Below, one piece after another: positions 51,702-60,477 of a stretch of 64,000 bases of DNA. A model generated the notes under the pieces. The model had not been told where the DNA came from. It searched no databases and was given only the letters and a program-made list of their open reading frames with translations. The DNA is from Luteibacter jiangsuensis (GTDB taxonomy: Bacteria > Pseudomonadota > Gammaproteobacteria > Xanthomonadales > Rhodanobacteraceae). Location: assembly GCF_030812295.1 (NCBI RefSeq), contig NZ_JAUSSK010000002.1, positions 434,001 to 498,000 of the forward strand. Direction: 5' to 3'. Within the stretch, counting starts at the first letter, position 1; every line of letters begins with the position of its first letter. Both the position numbers and the translations under genes were made by a program.

Positions 51702-52019
51702 GTGGGAGCCGACCTTCGTGGGAGCCGACCTTGTCGGCGATCCCGCGTCAGCGGGCCAGGTCATGGCAAGCACCCATCGCCGCTGAAGCGGCTCCCACAA
51801 GAGCACGGTGGTTCGACGCGTTGCTTGGTGGGAGCCGACCTTGTCGGCGATCCCGCGGCAGCGGGCCAGGTCATGGCGAGCACCCATCGTCGCTGAAGCG
51901 GCTCCCACAAGAGCACGGTGGTTCGACGCGTTGCTTGGTGGGAGCCGACCTTGTCGGCGATCCCGCGGCAGCGGGCCAGGTCATGGCGAGCACCCATCTC
52001 CGACAGGGTCGGCTCCCAC
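51702..52019. repeat. REP array: 110-bp units in tandem, copy G
   Basis: Three tandem units with a 110-base period (phase points 51721, 51831, 51941) each begin GGAGCCGACCTTGTCGGCG and contain the hairpin CCCGC-GGCA-GCGGG and the arm CGCTGAAGCGGCTCCCAC. Units 1 and 2 differ at only three positions. Unit 3 switches its right arm to the GACAGGGTC subtype. An extra partial arm precedes unit 1. The array fills nearly all of the 419-base gap between divergent peptidase genes; no gene is seen in it. Confidence 0.95.
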
Positions 52020-52069
52020 CGGAAGAGGGGCCGCGTTATGCTCGACCGATTTGCCGATCCGGAACCCGC

Positions 52070-54529
52070 ATGATGCGTGTACTCGCCGCCGCCCTGCTTA
52101 CCGTCCTTGCCGCCGCACCGGCCATCGCCGCTACACAGGGCGCCGCCGCCGCGCAGGCCGCCACTGCGCCCGCGGCTACGATGCCGTTGGACATGGAAAC
52201 GATCATGGCCGATCCGGACTGGATCGGGCCGCCGGTGGAGGATGCCTACTGGGGCGTGGACGGCAGCCAGGTCTATTACTCGCTCAAGCGCGACGGCAGC
52301 CCGGTGCGCGATCTCTGGCGCGTGCCGGCGAACGGCGGCAAGCCGGAACAGCTGGACCCGGTGGCAGCCGCGAGCGCCGACGGTGGCACCCCCGTATTCG
52401 ATCGCGGACGCCGGCACGCCGCGTTCGTCCGTCACGGCGACATCTTCCTGCGTGATCTCGCCACAGGCGCCACCGTGCAAGTGACCCGCACGGCGGTCAA
52501 GGAACGCGATCCACGCTTCTCCGCCGACGGTCGCCTGCTGACCTTCCGCGCCGATAACGACTGGTTTGCCTATGCCTTGGCCGGCGGCCCGGTGGTGAAG
52601 GCGGCGGACCTGCAAGAGAAGGACGATCCGAAGGCGAAGAAGCCGGACGACCTGGCCGACGACCAGCAGTCGCTGTTCAAGACGCTGCGTGGCCTGCGTG
52701 CCGATGAAGAGGCGATGAAGGCCGATGCCGACGCGCTGGCCGCTGCCGATCCAGGCCGGGCACCGAAGCCCTTCTGGCTCGGCAAGAACGTGAGCATCGC
52801 CGACACCTCGTTGTCGCCGGACGGCCGCTGGATGCTGGTGGTGACCCAGGCCAAGGATGCGGACGCGGGAAAGATCGCCGACCTCACCCATTACGTGACC
52901 GATTCGGGCTATGCGGAAACCGAGGCGACGCGTGCCTATGTCGGTCGCAACGATCCCGCGCCACAAACCCTGCGACTGCTCGACCTGAAGACGCACGCCA
53001 CGTTCGAGCTCGACACGGCCACGCTGCCCGGTATCGGCGACGACCCCCTGGCGGACATCCGCGCAAGGACCATCGCCGCGCTGCGCAAGGATGGCAAGGG
53101 CGACCGTGCCGATGCGCTCGCCGCACCGAAGAAGCGGCCTGTCATCGTCAACGGCGAATACAGCCCCGGCGTGGTCTGGAGCGAAGATGGCGGCGAAGTG
53201 GCCGTGCAATTGCGCGCCATCGACAACAAGGACCGCTGGATAGCGACGGTGGATTTCGATCGCCATGCGCTCGTCGCCCAACACCGTCTCACGGACAAGG
53301 CCTGGATCAATTGGGACGGCAACGATTTCGGCTGGCTGCGCGATGGCCGCACCCTATGGTACCTGAGTGAGGAATCGGGCTACGCGCAGCTCTACACCAA
53401 GCCCCTCGGCGGAAAGGCCAAGGCGCTGACATCGGGCCGTTTCGAAGTGGATCACCCCGTGCTCAGCCCCGACGGCACGCGCTTCTACGTGCGCGCGAAC
53501 AAGGTGGCGCCGTATAGCTACGACATCTACGGCGTGCCGGCGACGGGTGGCGATCTCGTCCGGATCACCCGGTTCCAGGGCCTGGACGATTTCAGCGTGT
53601 CACCGGATGGCAGCCGTCTCGCTGTGCTGCACTCGGCGCCTTACGTGCCATCCCAGCTGGCCGTGGTCGGTGTGGACGGCGCGGCGGTACGCGAGCTCAC
53701 CGATACGCGGAAGCCGGCGTACGCAGCGCGTGACTGGATCGCGCCGAAGATCGTCGAGGTACCCTCGCGGCACGGCGCGGGAACGATATGGGCGAAGTTC
53801 TATGGCCCCGCCGACGCGACCGCGGCGGCATCCCGCCCGGCGGTGATCTTCGTCCATGGCGCGGGTTACCTGCAAAACGTACATCTGTCTTATCCAGCCT
53901 ATTTCCGCGAGCAGATGTTCCACAACCTGCTGGTGCAGCGCGGTTACGTGGTGCTCGACATGGACTATCGCGCCTCCAAGGGCTACGGCCGCGACTGGCG
54001 CACCGCGATCTATCGGCGGATGGGCCATCCCGAACTGGACGACCTGCTCGACGGCAAGGCTTGGCTGGTGGAACGGCAAGGCGTGGACCCGAAGCGGGTA
54101 GGTATCTACGGTGGCAGCTATGGTGGCTTCATGACCCTCATGGCCCTGCTGCGAGCGCCGGGAGAATTCGCCGCGGGCGCCGCGCTCCGGCCGGTGACCG
54201 ACTGGACCAGCTATAACCACGAGTACACCTCGAACATCCTCAACGACCCGCAGCTGGACCCCGAGGCGTACACGGCCAGCTCGCCCATCCGGTATGCCGA
54301 GGCCCTGGCCGATCCGCTATTGATCGAGCATGGCCTGATCGACGACAACGTGTTGGCCAGCGACTCGATCCGCCTGTACCAGCGCTTCATCGAACTGCAC
54401 AAGAAGAACTTCTGGATGTCGCTCTATCCCATGGAGCGGCATGGCTTCGTGCACGCCGATTCGTGGTACGACGAGTACCGCCGCATCGACGAGCTGTTCC
54501 GTGGTTCATTGGAAAACCCGTCGCGCTGA
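52070..54529 (+). CDS. Dipeptidyl-peptidase IV-like S9 peptidase
   Basis: The 819-residue secreted serine peptidase (S9B/C) has a signal peptide (VLAAALLTVLAAAPAIA), a long beta-propeller and a hydrolase domain. The domain has Ser683 in YGGSYGGFMTLMAL, Asp in HGLIDDNVLA and His in MERHGFVHADSW. It removes N-terminal dipeptides or degrades oligopeptides in the periplasm. Two consecutive ATGs (52070 and 52073) are possible starts. A TATGCT -10-like hexamer at 52037 lies between the REP array and the gene. Confidence 0.92.
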   Translation: MMRVLAAALLTVLAAAPAIAATQGAAAAQAATAPAATMPLDMETIMADPDWIGPPVEDAYWGVDGSQVYYSLKRDGSPVRDLWRVPANGGKPEQLDPVAAASADGGTPVFDRGRRHAAFVRHGDIFLRDLATGATVQVTRTAVKERDPRFSADGRLLTFRADNDWFAYALAGGPVVKAADLQEKDDPKAKKPDDLADDQQSLFKTLRGLRADEEAMKADADALAAADPGRAPKPFWLGKNVSIADTSLSPDGRWMLVVTQAKDADAGKIADLTHYVTDSGYAETEATRAYVGRNDPAPQTLRLLDLKTHATFELDTATLPGIGDDPLADIRARTIAALRKDGKGDRADALAAPKKRPVIVNGEYSPGVVWSEDGGEVAVQLRAIDNKDRWIATVDFDRHALVAQHRLTDKAWINWDGNDFGWLRDGRTLWYLSEESGYAQLYTKPLGGKAKALTSGRFEVDHPVLSPDGTRFYVRANKVAPYSYDIYGVPATGGDLVRITRFQGLDDFSVSPDGSRLAVLHSAPYVPSQLAVVGVDGAAVRELTDTRKPAYAARDWIAPKIVEVPSRHGAGTIWAKFYGPADATAAASRPAVIFVHGAGYLQNVHLSYPAYFREQMFHNLLVQRGYVVLDMDYRASKGYGRDWRTAIYRRMGHPELDDLLDGKAWLVERQGVDPKRVGIYGGSYGGFMTLMALLRAPGEFAAGAALRPVTDWTSYNHEYTSNILNDPQLDPEAYTASSPIRYAEALADPLLIEHGLIDDNVLASDSIRLYQRFIELHKKNFWMSLYPMERHGFVHADSWYDEYRRIDELFRGSLENPSR

Positions 54530-54574
54530 GCCTCGACACGCGCTAACGTATTCCTTTCCAGACGGCATACACCC

Positions 54575-57235
54575 ATGGCCGACGCCAGAGATATCCGCGC
54601 CGACGCGCTCCTCAACGAGATGAAGGACAGCGACGGTCAGCGCCTGAAGGTTTTCCTGGGCGCCGCGCCGGGCGTGGGCAAGACCTTCGCGATGCTGTCC
54701 GCGGCGCGCGACCTGCGCCGGCAAGGGATCGACGTGGTGGCCGGGCTGGTCGAGACGCATGGCCGCGCCGACACGGCGGCCCTGCTCGAAGGCATCGAGG
54801 TGCTGCCCCCGCGGATCGTGCGTTACGCCGGACGCGAGTTCAGCGAGTTCGACCTGGAGGCGGCGCTCGCACGCAAGCCGGCGGTGCTCCTGGTCGACGA
54901 ACTGGCCCATACCAACCTGCCGGGAGGACGCCACGAGCGGCGCTGGCAGGACATCGCCGAGTTGCTCGATGCCGGCATCGAGGTCTACACGGCGCTCAAC
55001 GTGCAGCACCTGGAAAGCCTCAACGACCAGGTCCGCCGGATCACCGGCGTGGCCGTGCGCGAGACGGTGCCAGATGCGTTCCTCGATCGCGCGCGCGACA
55101 TCGTGCTGGTGGACCTGCCACCGCGCGAACTCATCGGCCGCTTGCAACAGGGCAAGGTCTACGTGCCGGAGACCGCGGCCGTGGCGCTCGACGCCTTCTT
55201 CTCGCCGACCAACCTCGCGGCCTTGCGCGAGTTGGCGGTGGAGACCGTGGCCGCCCATGTGGAAAGCGACCTGCGCGGACACATGCTCGCCCGCGGCGGC
55301 GCCATGCCGGTGCGGCGCCGCGTGATGGTGGCGATCGACGGGGCGGCGCAGAGCGAATACCTGGTGCGCATCACGCGGCGCATCGCCGAAAGGCGCGGCG
55401 CGCCCTGGAGCGTGCTCTTCGTCGATCGCGGTGGCGTGGACGGCGAACGCCGCGAGCGCGTGGATGCGGCGATGCGGGTGGCGCGCCGCCTGGGCGGCGA
55501 AGCGGTGATCCTGCGCGGTCACGCCGTCGCCGACGAACTGCTGGCCTGGGCCGACCGGGAGGGCGTGGGCCAGATCATCGTGGGCCGCACGCGCGAACGG
55601 CCGATCGCCCGGCGGCTTGGCTATTCGCTGACCCAGCAGCTGCTTCGCCGGGGCGCGCACCTGGAGCTCACGATCGTCGCCACGCCGGTGGAACGCGCCA
55701 AGGCGCGCCGCCGCCTGCGTTTCGCCGATGGGAACGGTTCGCGTCGCGAGTACGCCTTCGCCACGGCGGCCACCACGGTGGCGATGGCGCTGTCGTTCGT
55801 GGCGGACCGCTTCCTGTCGGTCGCCAATCTGTCGTTGATCTTCCTTACCGCCGTGCTTTTCGTCGCGGTGCGCACGCGCATGGCGGTGGCGGTTTTCACG
55901 GCCCTGCTTTGCTTCCTTGGCTACAACTTCTTCTTCGCCCCGCCCCGCTACACGCTGGTGATCGCCAACGCGGACGACGTGCTCGCCGTGGTGTTGTTCC
56001 TGGTCGCCGCGCTGGTCTGCAGCCGGCTCGCGACGCGGCTGGCGGGACAAGTCACTTCCCTGCGCGCGGCACAGGTGCGCGCCCGGGCGCTGGTGGCCCT
56101 GGGTCAACAGCTGGCGACCTCGGCCGATGCCGATGGCGTGCGCGCGGTCGCCGCGCGCGTCCTCGCGCGCACGCTCGACATCGACGTGGCGGTGCTGGCG
56201 CGGGACGCATCGGGAGACCTTGCGATCGCCGCGTCGGTACCCGATACCTTCGCGCTTTCGACACAGGATCTCGCCGCCGCCGATTGGAGCGAAACCCACG
56301 CCGAGCCGGCCGGACGCTACACCGATACGCTCAACGGTGCCGCATGCTGGGTGCTGCCGCTGGGTACCGACGGCCGCCGTGCGGGAGTCGTCGCGCTACG
56401 CTTCCCCTCCGGACAGCGCGAACCGGACGCCGACCGGCGCGGCCTGGCCCTGGCCATGGTCCAGGACGTCGGGCAGGCACTGGATCGTGCGCGGCTCGCC
56501 ACGGAACTGGAGAGCGCACGCGTGCAGGGAGAGACCGAGCGTCTGCGCAACGCGCTGCTTTCGTCGGTCTCGCACGACCTGCGCTCGCCACTCGCCTCGA
56601 TGATCGGTGCCGCCGGCACGCTGCTGAGCTACGACACGCAGTTGCCGGACAACGAACGCCTCGAGTTGCTGCAAGCCATCCTGGGTGAAGGCCAGCGCCT
56701 CGATCGCTACATCCAGAACCTGCTCGACATGACGCGCCTCGGTCACGGCACGCTGAAGCTCAATCGCGATTGGGTGGATGCCGGCGAGATCGTGGTCGCC
56801 GCCGTGGGTCGCATGCGCAAGCTGTTCCCGGATGTCCGCGTGGACGTTCACCTGCCGAAGGATACGGTCCTGCTGCACGTGCATCCCGCCCTTATCGAGC
56901 AGGCCTTGTTCAACATCCTCGAGAACGCGGCGCGTTTTTCACCGGCGGAAGAGCCGGTCCGCGTGATCGTCCGGACCGAGGCCGGGCGTCTCCTGGTCGA
57001 CGTGATCGACCGTGGCCCGGGCATTCCCGAGGACGAGCGGGCGCGGATCTTCGACATGTTCTATTCGGTGTCGCGTGGCGATCGCGGCGGACAGGGCACG
57101 GGGTTGGGCCTCGCGATCTGCCGCGGCATGATTGGCGCGCATGGTGGCGGTGTCGAGGCCTTGCCCAGTCCGGGCGGTGGCACGACCATTCGCATCTCGC
57201 TGCCCTTGCCACCACCGCCGGACGACCGCCCATGA
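54575..57235 (+). CDS. kdpD: Sensor histidine kinase KdpD
   Basis: The 886-residue KdpD senses K+ limitation or osmotic stress. It has the N-terminal KdpD domain with Walker-A-like GAAPGVGKT at 29-37 and VDELAHTN at 108-114, a USP domain (VMVAIDGAAQSEYLVR), and four membrane helices at about 395-500. A GAF domain, His667 in SVSHDLRSPLASM, and an HATPase domain (NILENAARFSPAEEPV, GQGTGLGLAICRGM) follow. kdpE overlaps its stop by four bases. No kdpFABC genes are within the window on either side. Confidence 0.95.
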   Translation: MADARDIRADALLNEMKDSDGQRLKVFLGAAPGVGKTFAMLSAARDLRRQGIDVVAGLVETHGRADTAALLEGIEVLPPRIVRYAGREFSEFDLEAALARKPAVLLVDELAHTNLPGGRHERRWQDIAELLDAGIEVYTALNVQHLESLNDQVRRITGVAVRETVPDAFLDRARDIVLVDLPPRELIGRLQQGKVYVPETAAVALDAFFSPTNLAALRELAVETVAAHVESDLRGHMLARGGAMPVRRRVMVAIDGAAQSEYLVRITRRIAERRGAPWSVLFVDRGGVDGERRERVDAAMRVARRLGGEAVILRGHAVADELLAWADREGVGQIIVGRTRERPIARRLGYSLTQQLLRRGAHLELTIVATPVERAKARRRLRFADGNGSRREYAFATAATTVAMALSFVADRFLSVANLSLIFLTAVLFVAVRTRMAVAVFTALLCFLGYNFFFAPPRYTLVIANADDVLAVVLFLVAALVCSRLATRLAGQVTSLRAAQVRARALVALGQQLATSADADGVRAVAARVLARTLDIDVAVLARDASGDLAIAASVPDTFALSTQDLAAADWSETHAEPAGRYTDTLNGAACWVLPLGTDGRRAGVVALRFPSGQREPDADRRGLALAMVQDVGQALDRARLATELESARVQGETERLRNALLSSVSHDLRSPLASMIGAAGTLLSYDTQLPDNERLELLQAILGEGQRLDRYIQNLLDMTRLGHGTLKLNRDWVDAGEIVVAAVGRMRKLFPDVRVDVHLPKDTVLLHVHPALIEQALFNILENAARFSPAEEPVRVIVRTEAGRLLVDVIDRGPGIPEDERARIFDMFYSVSRGDRGGQGTGLGLAICRGMIGAHGGGVEALPSPGGGTTIRISLPLPPPPDDRP

Positions 57236-57930
57236 ATCCGACCGCTCCCCGCGTGCTGGTGATCGACGACGAGGCACAGATCCGCCGTTTCCTCGACATC
57301 GGCCTCCGCGCCGAGGGCTACCAGGTGTTCCTGGCCGCCACCGGCGAGGAAGGCCTGGGCCTGGCCGTCACGCAATCGCCCGACCTGGTCATCCTCGACA
57401 TCGGCCTGCCCGACCGCGAGGGCCACGATGTGTTGCGCGAGTTGCGCCAGTGGAGCCAGGTGCCGGTGTTGATGCTCTCGGTGCGCGATGCGGAAGCGGA
57501 GAAAGTGAAGGCGCTGGACAATGGCGCGAACGACTACGTGACCAAGCCGTTCGGCATCCAGGAATTGATGGCGCGCCTGCGGGTGCTCCTTCGGCAAGGC
57601 GCGAAGGCGGGACAGTCGGAGGCGCCGGTGCGTTACGACGACGGCACGTTGTCGATCGACCTCGCGCGCCGGGAAGCGATCCTCGAGGGGCAGGCGGTGG
57701 CCCTCACGCGCAAGGAGTTCGCGGTGCTGTCCTTGCTCGTGCGCCATCCTGGCCGCGTGGTCAGCCAGCAACAGATCCTGCGCGAGGTGTGGGGCCCCAC
57801 GCATACGCACGACACCCACTACCTGCGCATCGTGATGGGTAAGCTGCGGCAGAAGCTGGGCGACGATCCATCCGCACCGCGCTGGCTGAAAACGGAACCG
57901 GGCGTCGGCTATCGCTTTCCCGCAAGCTGA
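57232..57930 (+). CDS. kdpE: Response regulator KdpE
   Basis: The 232-residue OmpR-type regulator has a receiver pocket (VIDDEAQIRRFL), phospho-acceptor Asp56 (LVILDIGLPDREGHDVL) and a winged-helix DNA-binding domain (LTRKEFAVLSLLVRHPGRVVSQQQILREVWGPTHTHDTHYLRIVMGKLRQKL) ending in GVGYRF. The ATG overlaps the kdpD stop (ATGA). It would normally activate kdpFABC, which must be elsewhere on the chromosome if present. Confidence 0.95.
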   Translation: MNPTAPRVLVIDDEAQIRRFLDIGLRAEGYQVFLAATGEEGLGLAVTQSPDLVILDIGLPDREGHDVLRELRQWSQVPVLMLSVRDAEAEKVKALDNGANDYVTKPFGIQELMARLRVLLRQGAKAGQSEAPVRYDDGTLSIDLARREAILEGQAVALTRKEFAVLSLLVRHPGRVVSQQQILREVWGPTHTHDTHYLRIVMGKLRQKLGDDPSAPRWLKTEPGVGYRFPAS

Positions 57931-58081
57931 CCGTTCGTCCTCACGCCAGCTTCATATCCGTCGCCAGGCGCGTGATCCCCATCACAGCACGGGCATTCCG
58001 GGCCATTTCTCAGACTAGTCCGATGTTCTTCGCCGACGCGGGCGCGCAGCCTCACGCGTTCCTTCCCGCATGGAGCATCGC

Positions 58082-58435
58082 GTGCACCGTTTGCCACCTA
58101 TCGCCGTATCGATCGTCGCCACCGCCGTCGCCATCGGCATCATCTACACATCCCAAGCCACCGACGTGGATTGCACCGACGAACACTACGTTGCTGGAGA
58201 GCGGTCGCTGCCGACGCACGACGAAGCGCTGGCACAGTGCCGCGAGGAAGAGCGGGCGATGACCGATGACAAGAACGGCCACTACGAGAAGGAGCGCTCC
58301 TGCTACGACGTGACGCCGCCGGGCAAGCACGGTCCGTGGCGGCACGGACGTATCGCCGTGGACGTGATCGAGCGGCAAAGCGGCGACGCGTACACGTTCG
58401 AGGCGTTGTGGATGTGCAAGCCATCGTCCGACTAA
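58082..58435 (+). CDS. Small membrane-anchored hypothetical protein
   Basis: The 117-residue protein has an N-terminal transmembrane segment (PPIAVSIVATAVAIGIIYTS) and a charged external domain. Four Cys residues (DVDCTDEHY, LAQCREEE, RSCYDV, WMCKPSSD) could form two disulfides. The start is taken as GTG 58082, which has GGAG six bases upstream; an in-frame ATG at 58070 lies before that site. Function is not recognised. Confidence 0.65.
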   Translation: MHRLPPIAVSIVATAVAIGIIYTSQATDVDCTDEHYVAGERSLPTHDEALAQCREEERAMTDDKNGHYEKERSCYDVTPPGKHGPWRHGRIAVDVIERQSGDAYTFEALWMCKPSSD

Positions 58436-58446
58436 GGATGGCTCTG

Positions 58447-58486
58447 GTGGGAGCCGACCCTGTCGGCGATCTCGCGGCGGTGGGCC
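58447..58486. repeat. REP-type palindromic repeat, half copy H
   Basis: A single left half reads GTGGGAGCCGACCCTGTCGG, followed by a degraded internal hairpin (CTCGCGGCGGTGGGCC). The right arm is absent and the sequence runs into the palindromic element at 58501. Confidence 0.75.
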
Positions 58487-58500
58487 GGTTTCCTGCACGG

Positions 58501-58697
58501 CTCGGCTTCGCCCTCGCGTTGGGGTGGGGCAGAGCCGTCGGCCGCCACCCTCGTCGCTCCGGTTGCACCGTCGCTCGGGAGGGGATGCCGCTGCGCGGCC
58601 ATGTTCGATGGCTGCGCCCCGTCGCGCCCGTCGCGCCGAGGGTGGCGCCCGGCAGCTCCCCCGCCACGCACACAACGAACGCGAGGGCGAAGCCGAG
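58501..58697. repeat. 197-bp nested palindromic element
   Basis: Perfect 20-base inverted ends CTCGGCTTCGCCCTCGCGTT (58501-58520) and complement (58678-58697) enclose a second inverted pair, GCCACCCTCG at 58544 and CGAGGGTGGC at 58637. Apparent reading frames here lack coding character. With the half REP it fills the 308-base gap between the small membrane protein and the AraC gene. It resembles a miniature non-autonomous element, but no target duplication is evident. Confidence 0.75.
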
Positions 58698-58743
58698 CCA
58701 GGCCCCCCAACGCGCCAAAAAACTAGAAAAAGATCAGCGACCG

Positions 58744-59601
58744 TCAGGCACCCATGGCCTGACGCGCCAGGTAGCGTCCGGGTGAATCGCCGAAGGCCTT
58801 GCGAAACATCGCCACGAACGCGCTCGGCGTGGCGTAGCCGAGCGCGTCGGCCACGATCGATACCGGTTCGCCGTGGGCCAGGCGTTCGAGGGCACGGGTA
58901 AGCCGCGCCTGCTGTCGCCACTGCGCCACGCTGCACTGGGTTTCCTGGCGGAACAGGCGTGTGAGCGTGCGCACGGACATACCTGCCCAGCTGGCCCATT
59001 CCTCGATGCCGCGCGTGTCGTCCGGGCGTTCGAACATCGCCATCGCGATGCGCCGCAGGCGCCGGTCGACCGGCATGGGCAGGTGCAGTTGCTCGACCGG
59101 CGCGCGGCGCATCTCGTCGAGCATGACGGCGAAGAGCCGATCTCTCTCCGGCTCGCTTTCCGCATTCCTGGGCCAACTGGCGGCACGCTTGATGATCGCG
59201 CGGAACAGGTCGTTCACCCCCACGACGCAGGGCCGGTCCGGAAGCCCCACCGTGGCGCACGGCGCGATGAACACGCCCCAGGCGTGGCTCGGACCGGCGA
59301 TGCTGACCGTATGCATCTCGCCCGGCGGCATCCAGCCAGCGCGGTGCGGTGGCAGCAGCCATGAGCCATGCTCGGTCCGCGTGATGACGAAGCCCTGTTC
59401 CACATAGAAGAACTGGCCTCGCACGTGGCTATGCCAGTCGGTTTCTTCAAGCGGAATTTCGCCGCGCGCCTCGTAGGCGATGAGCGGCGGACCATCGGCG
59501 CTTTCCAGTAGGGCGTGCAGGTTTTCATCCAGCATTTGGCCATTTCTCGACATAAATTGGCCAGATAACGATATCAGGCCGATAGCTTCCATGGCTAACA
59601 T
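58744..59601 (-). CDS. AraC-family transcriptional regulator
   Basis: The 285-residue regulator has an N-terminal cupin domain (WHSHVRGQFFYVEQGFVITRTEHGSWLLPPHRAGWMPPGEMHTV). The C-terminal double helix-turn-helix is SRNGIEEWASWAGMSVRTLTRLFRQETQC-like, then WRQQARLTRALERLAHGEPVSIVADALGYATPSAFVAMFRKAFGDSPGRYL. The start is ATG 59601 with GGGAG six bases upstream. Relatives with this domain order often repress or activate a neighbouring efflux gene. Here it is divergent from a small hypothetical gene and the marR-efflux operon. Confidence 0.92.
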   Translation of the reverse strand: MLAMEAIGLISLSGQFMSRNGQMLDENLHALLESADGPPLIAYEARGEIPLEETDWHSHVRGQFFYVEQGFVITRTEHGSWLLPPHRAGWMPPGEMHTVSIAGPSHAWGVFIAPCATVGLPDRPCVVGVNDLFRAIIKRAASWPRNAESEPERDRLFAVMLDEMRRAPVEQLHLPMPVDRRLRRIAMAMFERPDDTRGIEEWASWAGMSVRTLTRLFRQETQCSVAQWRQQARLTRALERLAHGEPVSIVADALGYATPSAFVAMFRKAFGDSPGRYLARQAMGA

Positions 59602-59678
59602 TTGCACTCCCAACTAAGTGTTCCGGCGTGGCGGTTTCCTGCCACGCGCAGGGACCATCGACGCCGGAGATCGTCCCC

Positions 59679-59921
59679 ATGATCCGTCTCGTCACCCGCG
59701 ACTACAGTGAACTGGGCGAAGGCCAGGAGGCAGGCGAAGCCCTGGCGACCTTCGTGGCCTGTGCCCACGCCATGCTCGATCCAAGCACCCCTGAAGAACA
59801 GGTCCGGCGGCTGGAGCCGCGCCTTCTGGCCCAACTGCCGACCCTGCGCGCCCTCGGGATATTCGACCTTTTCGACGTACGCGACCCCGCCCTGGCCGCC
59901 TTGCTGGCGGATGAGGCCTAG
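59679..59921 (+). CDS. Small hypothetical protein
   Basis: The 80-residue acidic, helix-rich protein starts MIRLVTRDYSELGEGQEAG and has no signal or membrane segment. A GGAG lies about nine bases before the chosen ATG; an upstream in-frame start at 59628 would add 17 residues without a clear ribosome-binding site. It is located between AraC and marR, so a link with drug response is possible but unproven. Confidence 0.5.
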   Translation: MIRLVTRDYSELGEGQEAGEALATFVACAHAMLDPSTPEEQVRRLEPRLLAQLPTLRALGIFDLFDVRDPALAALLADEA

Positions 59922-59956
59922 CTGCCCTTGAATGGGAATATCTGCCGCACGCATAT

Positions 59957-59989
59957 TTGCCTTGACAACTATATTTTAGGCAATAGAAT
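59957..59989 (+). promoter_or_regulatory. marR promoter with overlapping inverted repeat
   Basis: TTGACA (59962-59967) and TAGAAT (59984-59989) with a 16-base spacer form a near-consensus sigma-70 promoter. TTGCCT (59957-59962) and AGGCAA (59978-59983) form an inverted repeat across it, a likely MarR autorepression site. The ATG lies eight bases after the -10 element, so the transcript should be leaderless or nearly so. Confidence 0.75.
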
Positions 59990-59997
59990 GTGCGGCC

Positions 59998-60456
59998 ATG
60001 AACAACAGCGTCTGCCCCACCCCCGACGGCAGGGATAGCCTCGGCTCCCTGATCGGCATGGTCCGGAGCGAGATCGTGCGAGCGATCGAGTCCGCCCTCG
60101 CCGCGCAAGGGGCGGACCTGAAGTTCACCCAGTTCCATGTGCTCAAGCGCCTGGCGGTGTTCGGGCCGATGTCCGCGACCGAACTGGCTCGCGCGGTGGA
60201 CGTGGACGGTGGCGCGATGACACGTCAGCTCGACCAGCTGGAAGCCAAGGGCTACCTGCGCCGCCAACCGCACCAGCAAGACCGGCGCGCGTTGAGGATC
60301 GAGCTGACCGAGGCGGGCGAGGCGCTCTGGCGGCACTTGTACGAAAGCAACGTGGCGACGCTAGAACGCGCCCAGCGCGACCTCTCCGCGGAAGAACGCG
60401 AGCGCCTGCACGATTACCTGGGACGCGTGCTCAACGCGCTCCGCGAAAAAGACTGA
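59998..60456 (+). CDS. MarR-family transcriptional repressor
   Basis: The 152-residue winged-helix regulator has FTQFHVLKRLAVFGPMSATELARAVDVDGGAMTRQLDQLEAKGYLRRQPHQQDRRALRIELTEAGEAL, the MarR DNA-binding core with the DRRA wing. It is first in an operon with an outer-membrane factor, emrA and emrB, the EmrR/MprA arrangement. It probably represses the operon until a toxic compound binds. Confidence 0.93.
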   Translation: MNNSVCPTPDGRDSLGSLIGMVRSEIVRAIESALAAQGADLKFTQFHVLKRLAVFGPMSATELARAVDVDGGAMTRQLDQLEAKGYLRRQPHQQDRRALRIELTEAGEALWRHLYESNVATLERAQRDLSAEERERLHDYLGRVLNALREKD

Positions 60457-60477
60457 TTCACTGTCGAGGCAAAACTC

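Noticed and set aside
51702-52019. Possible CRISPR array
   Set aside because: The period is 110 bp and the whole unit is repeated, including the would-be spacers; the units are palindromic REPs and no cas genes are present.
51563-52069. N-terminal extension of the DPP-IV-like peptidase through the REP array
   Set aside because: The frame is open but encodes REP-derived Arg/Pro/Ala sequence; a normal signal peptide begins at the ATG at 52070.
58436-58743. Open frames within the palindromic element between the small membrane protein and araC
   Set aside because: Their translations are Arg/Pro/Ala-rich with no ribosome-binding site and coincide with inverted repeats.
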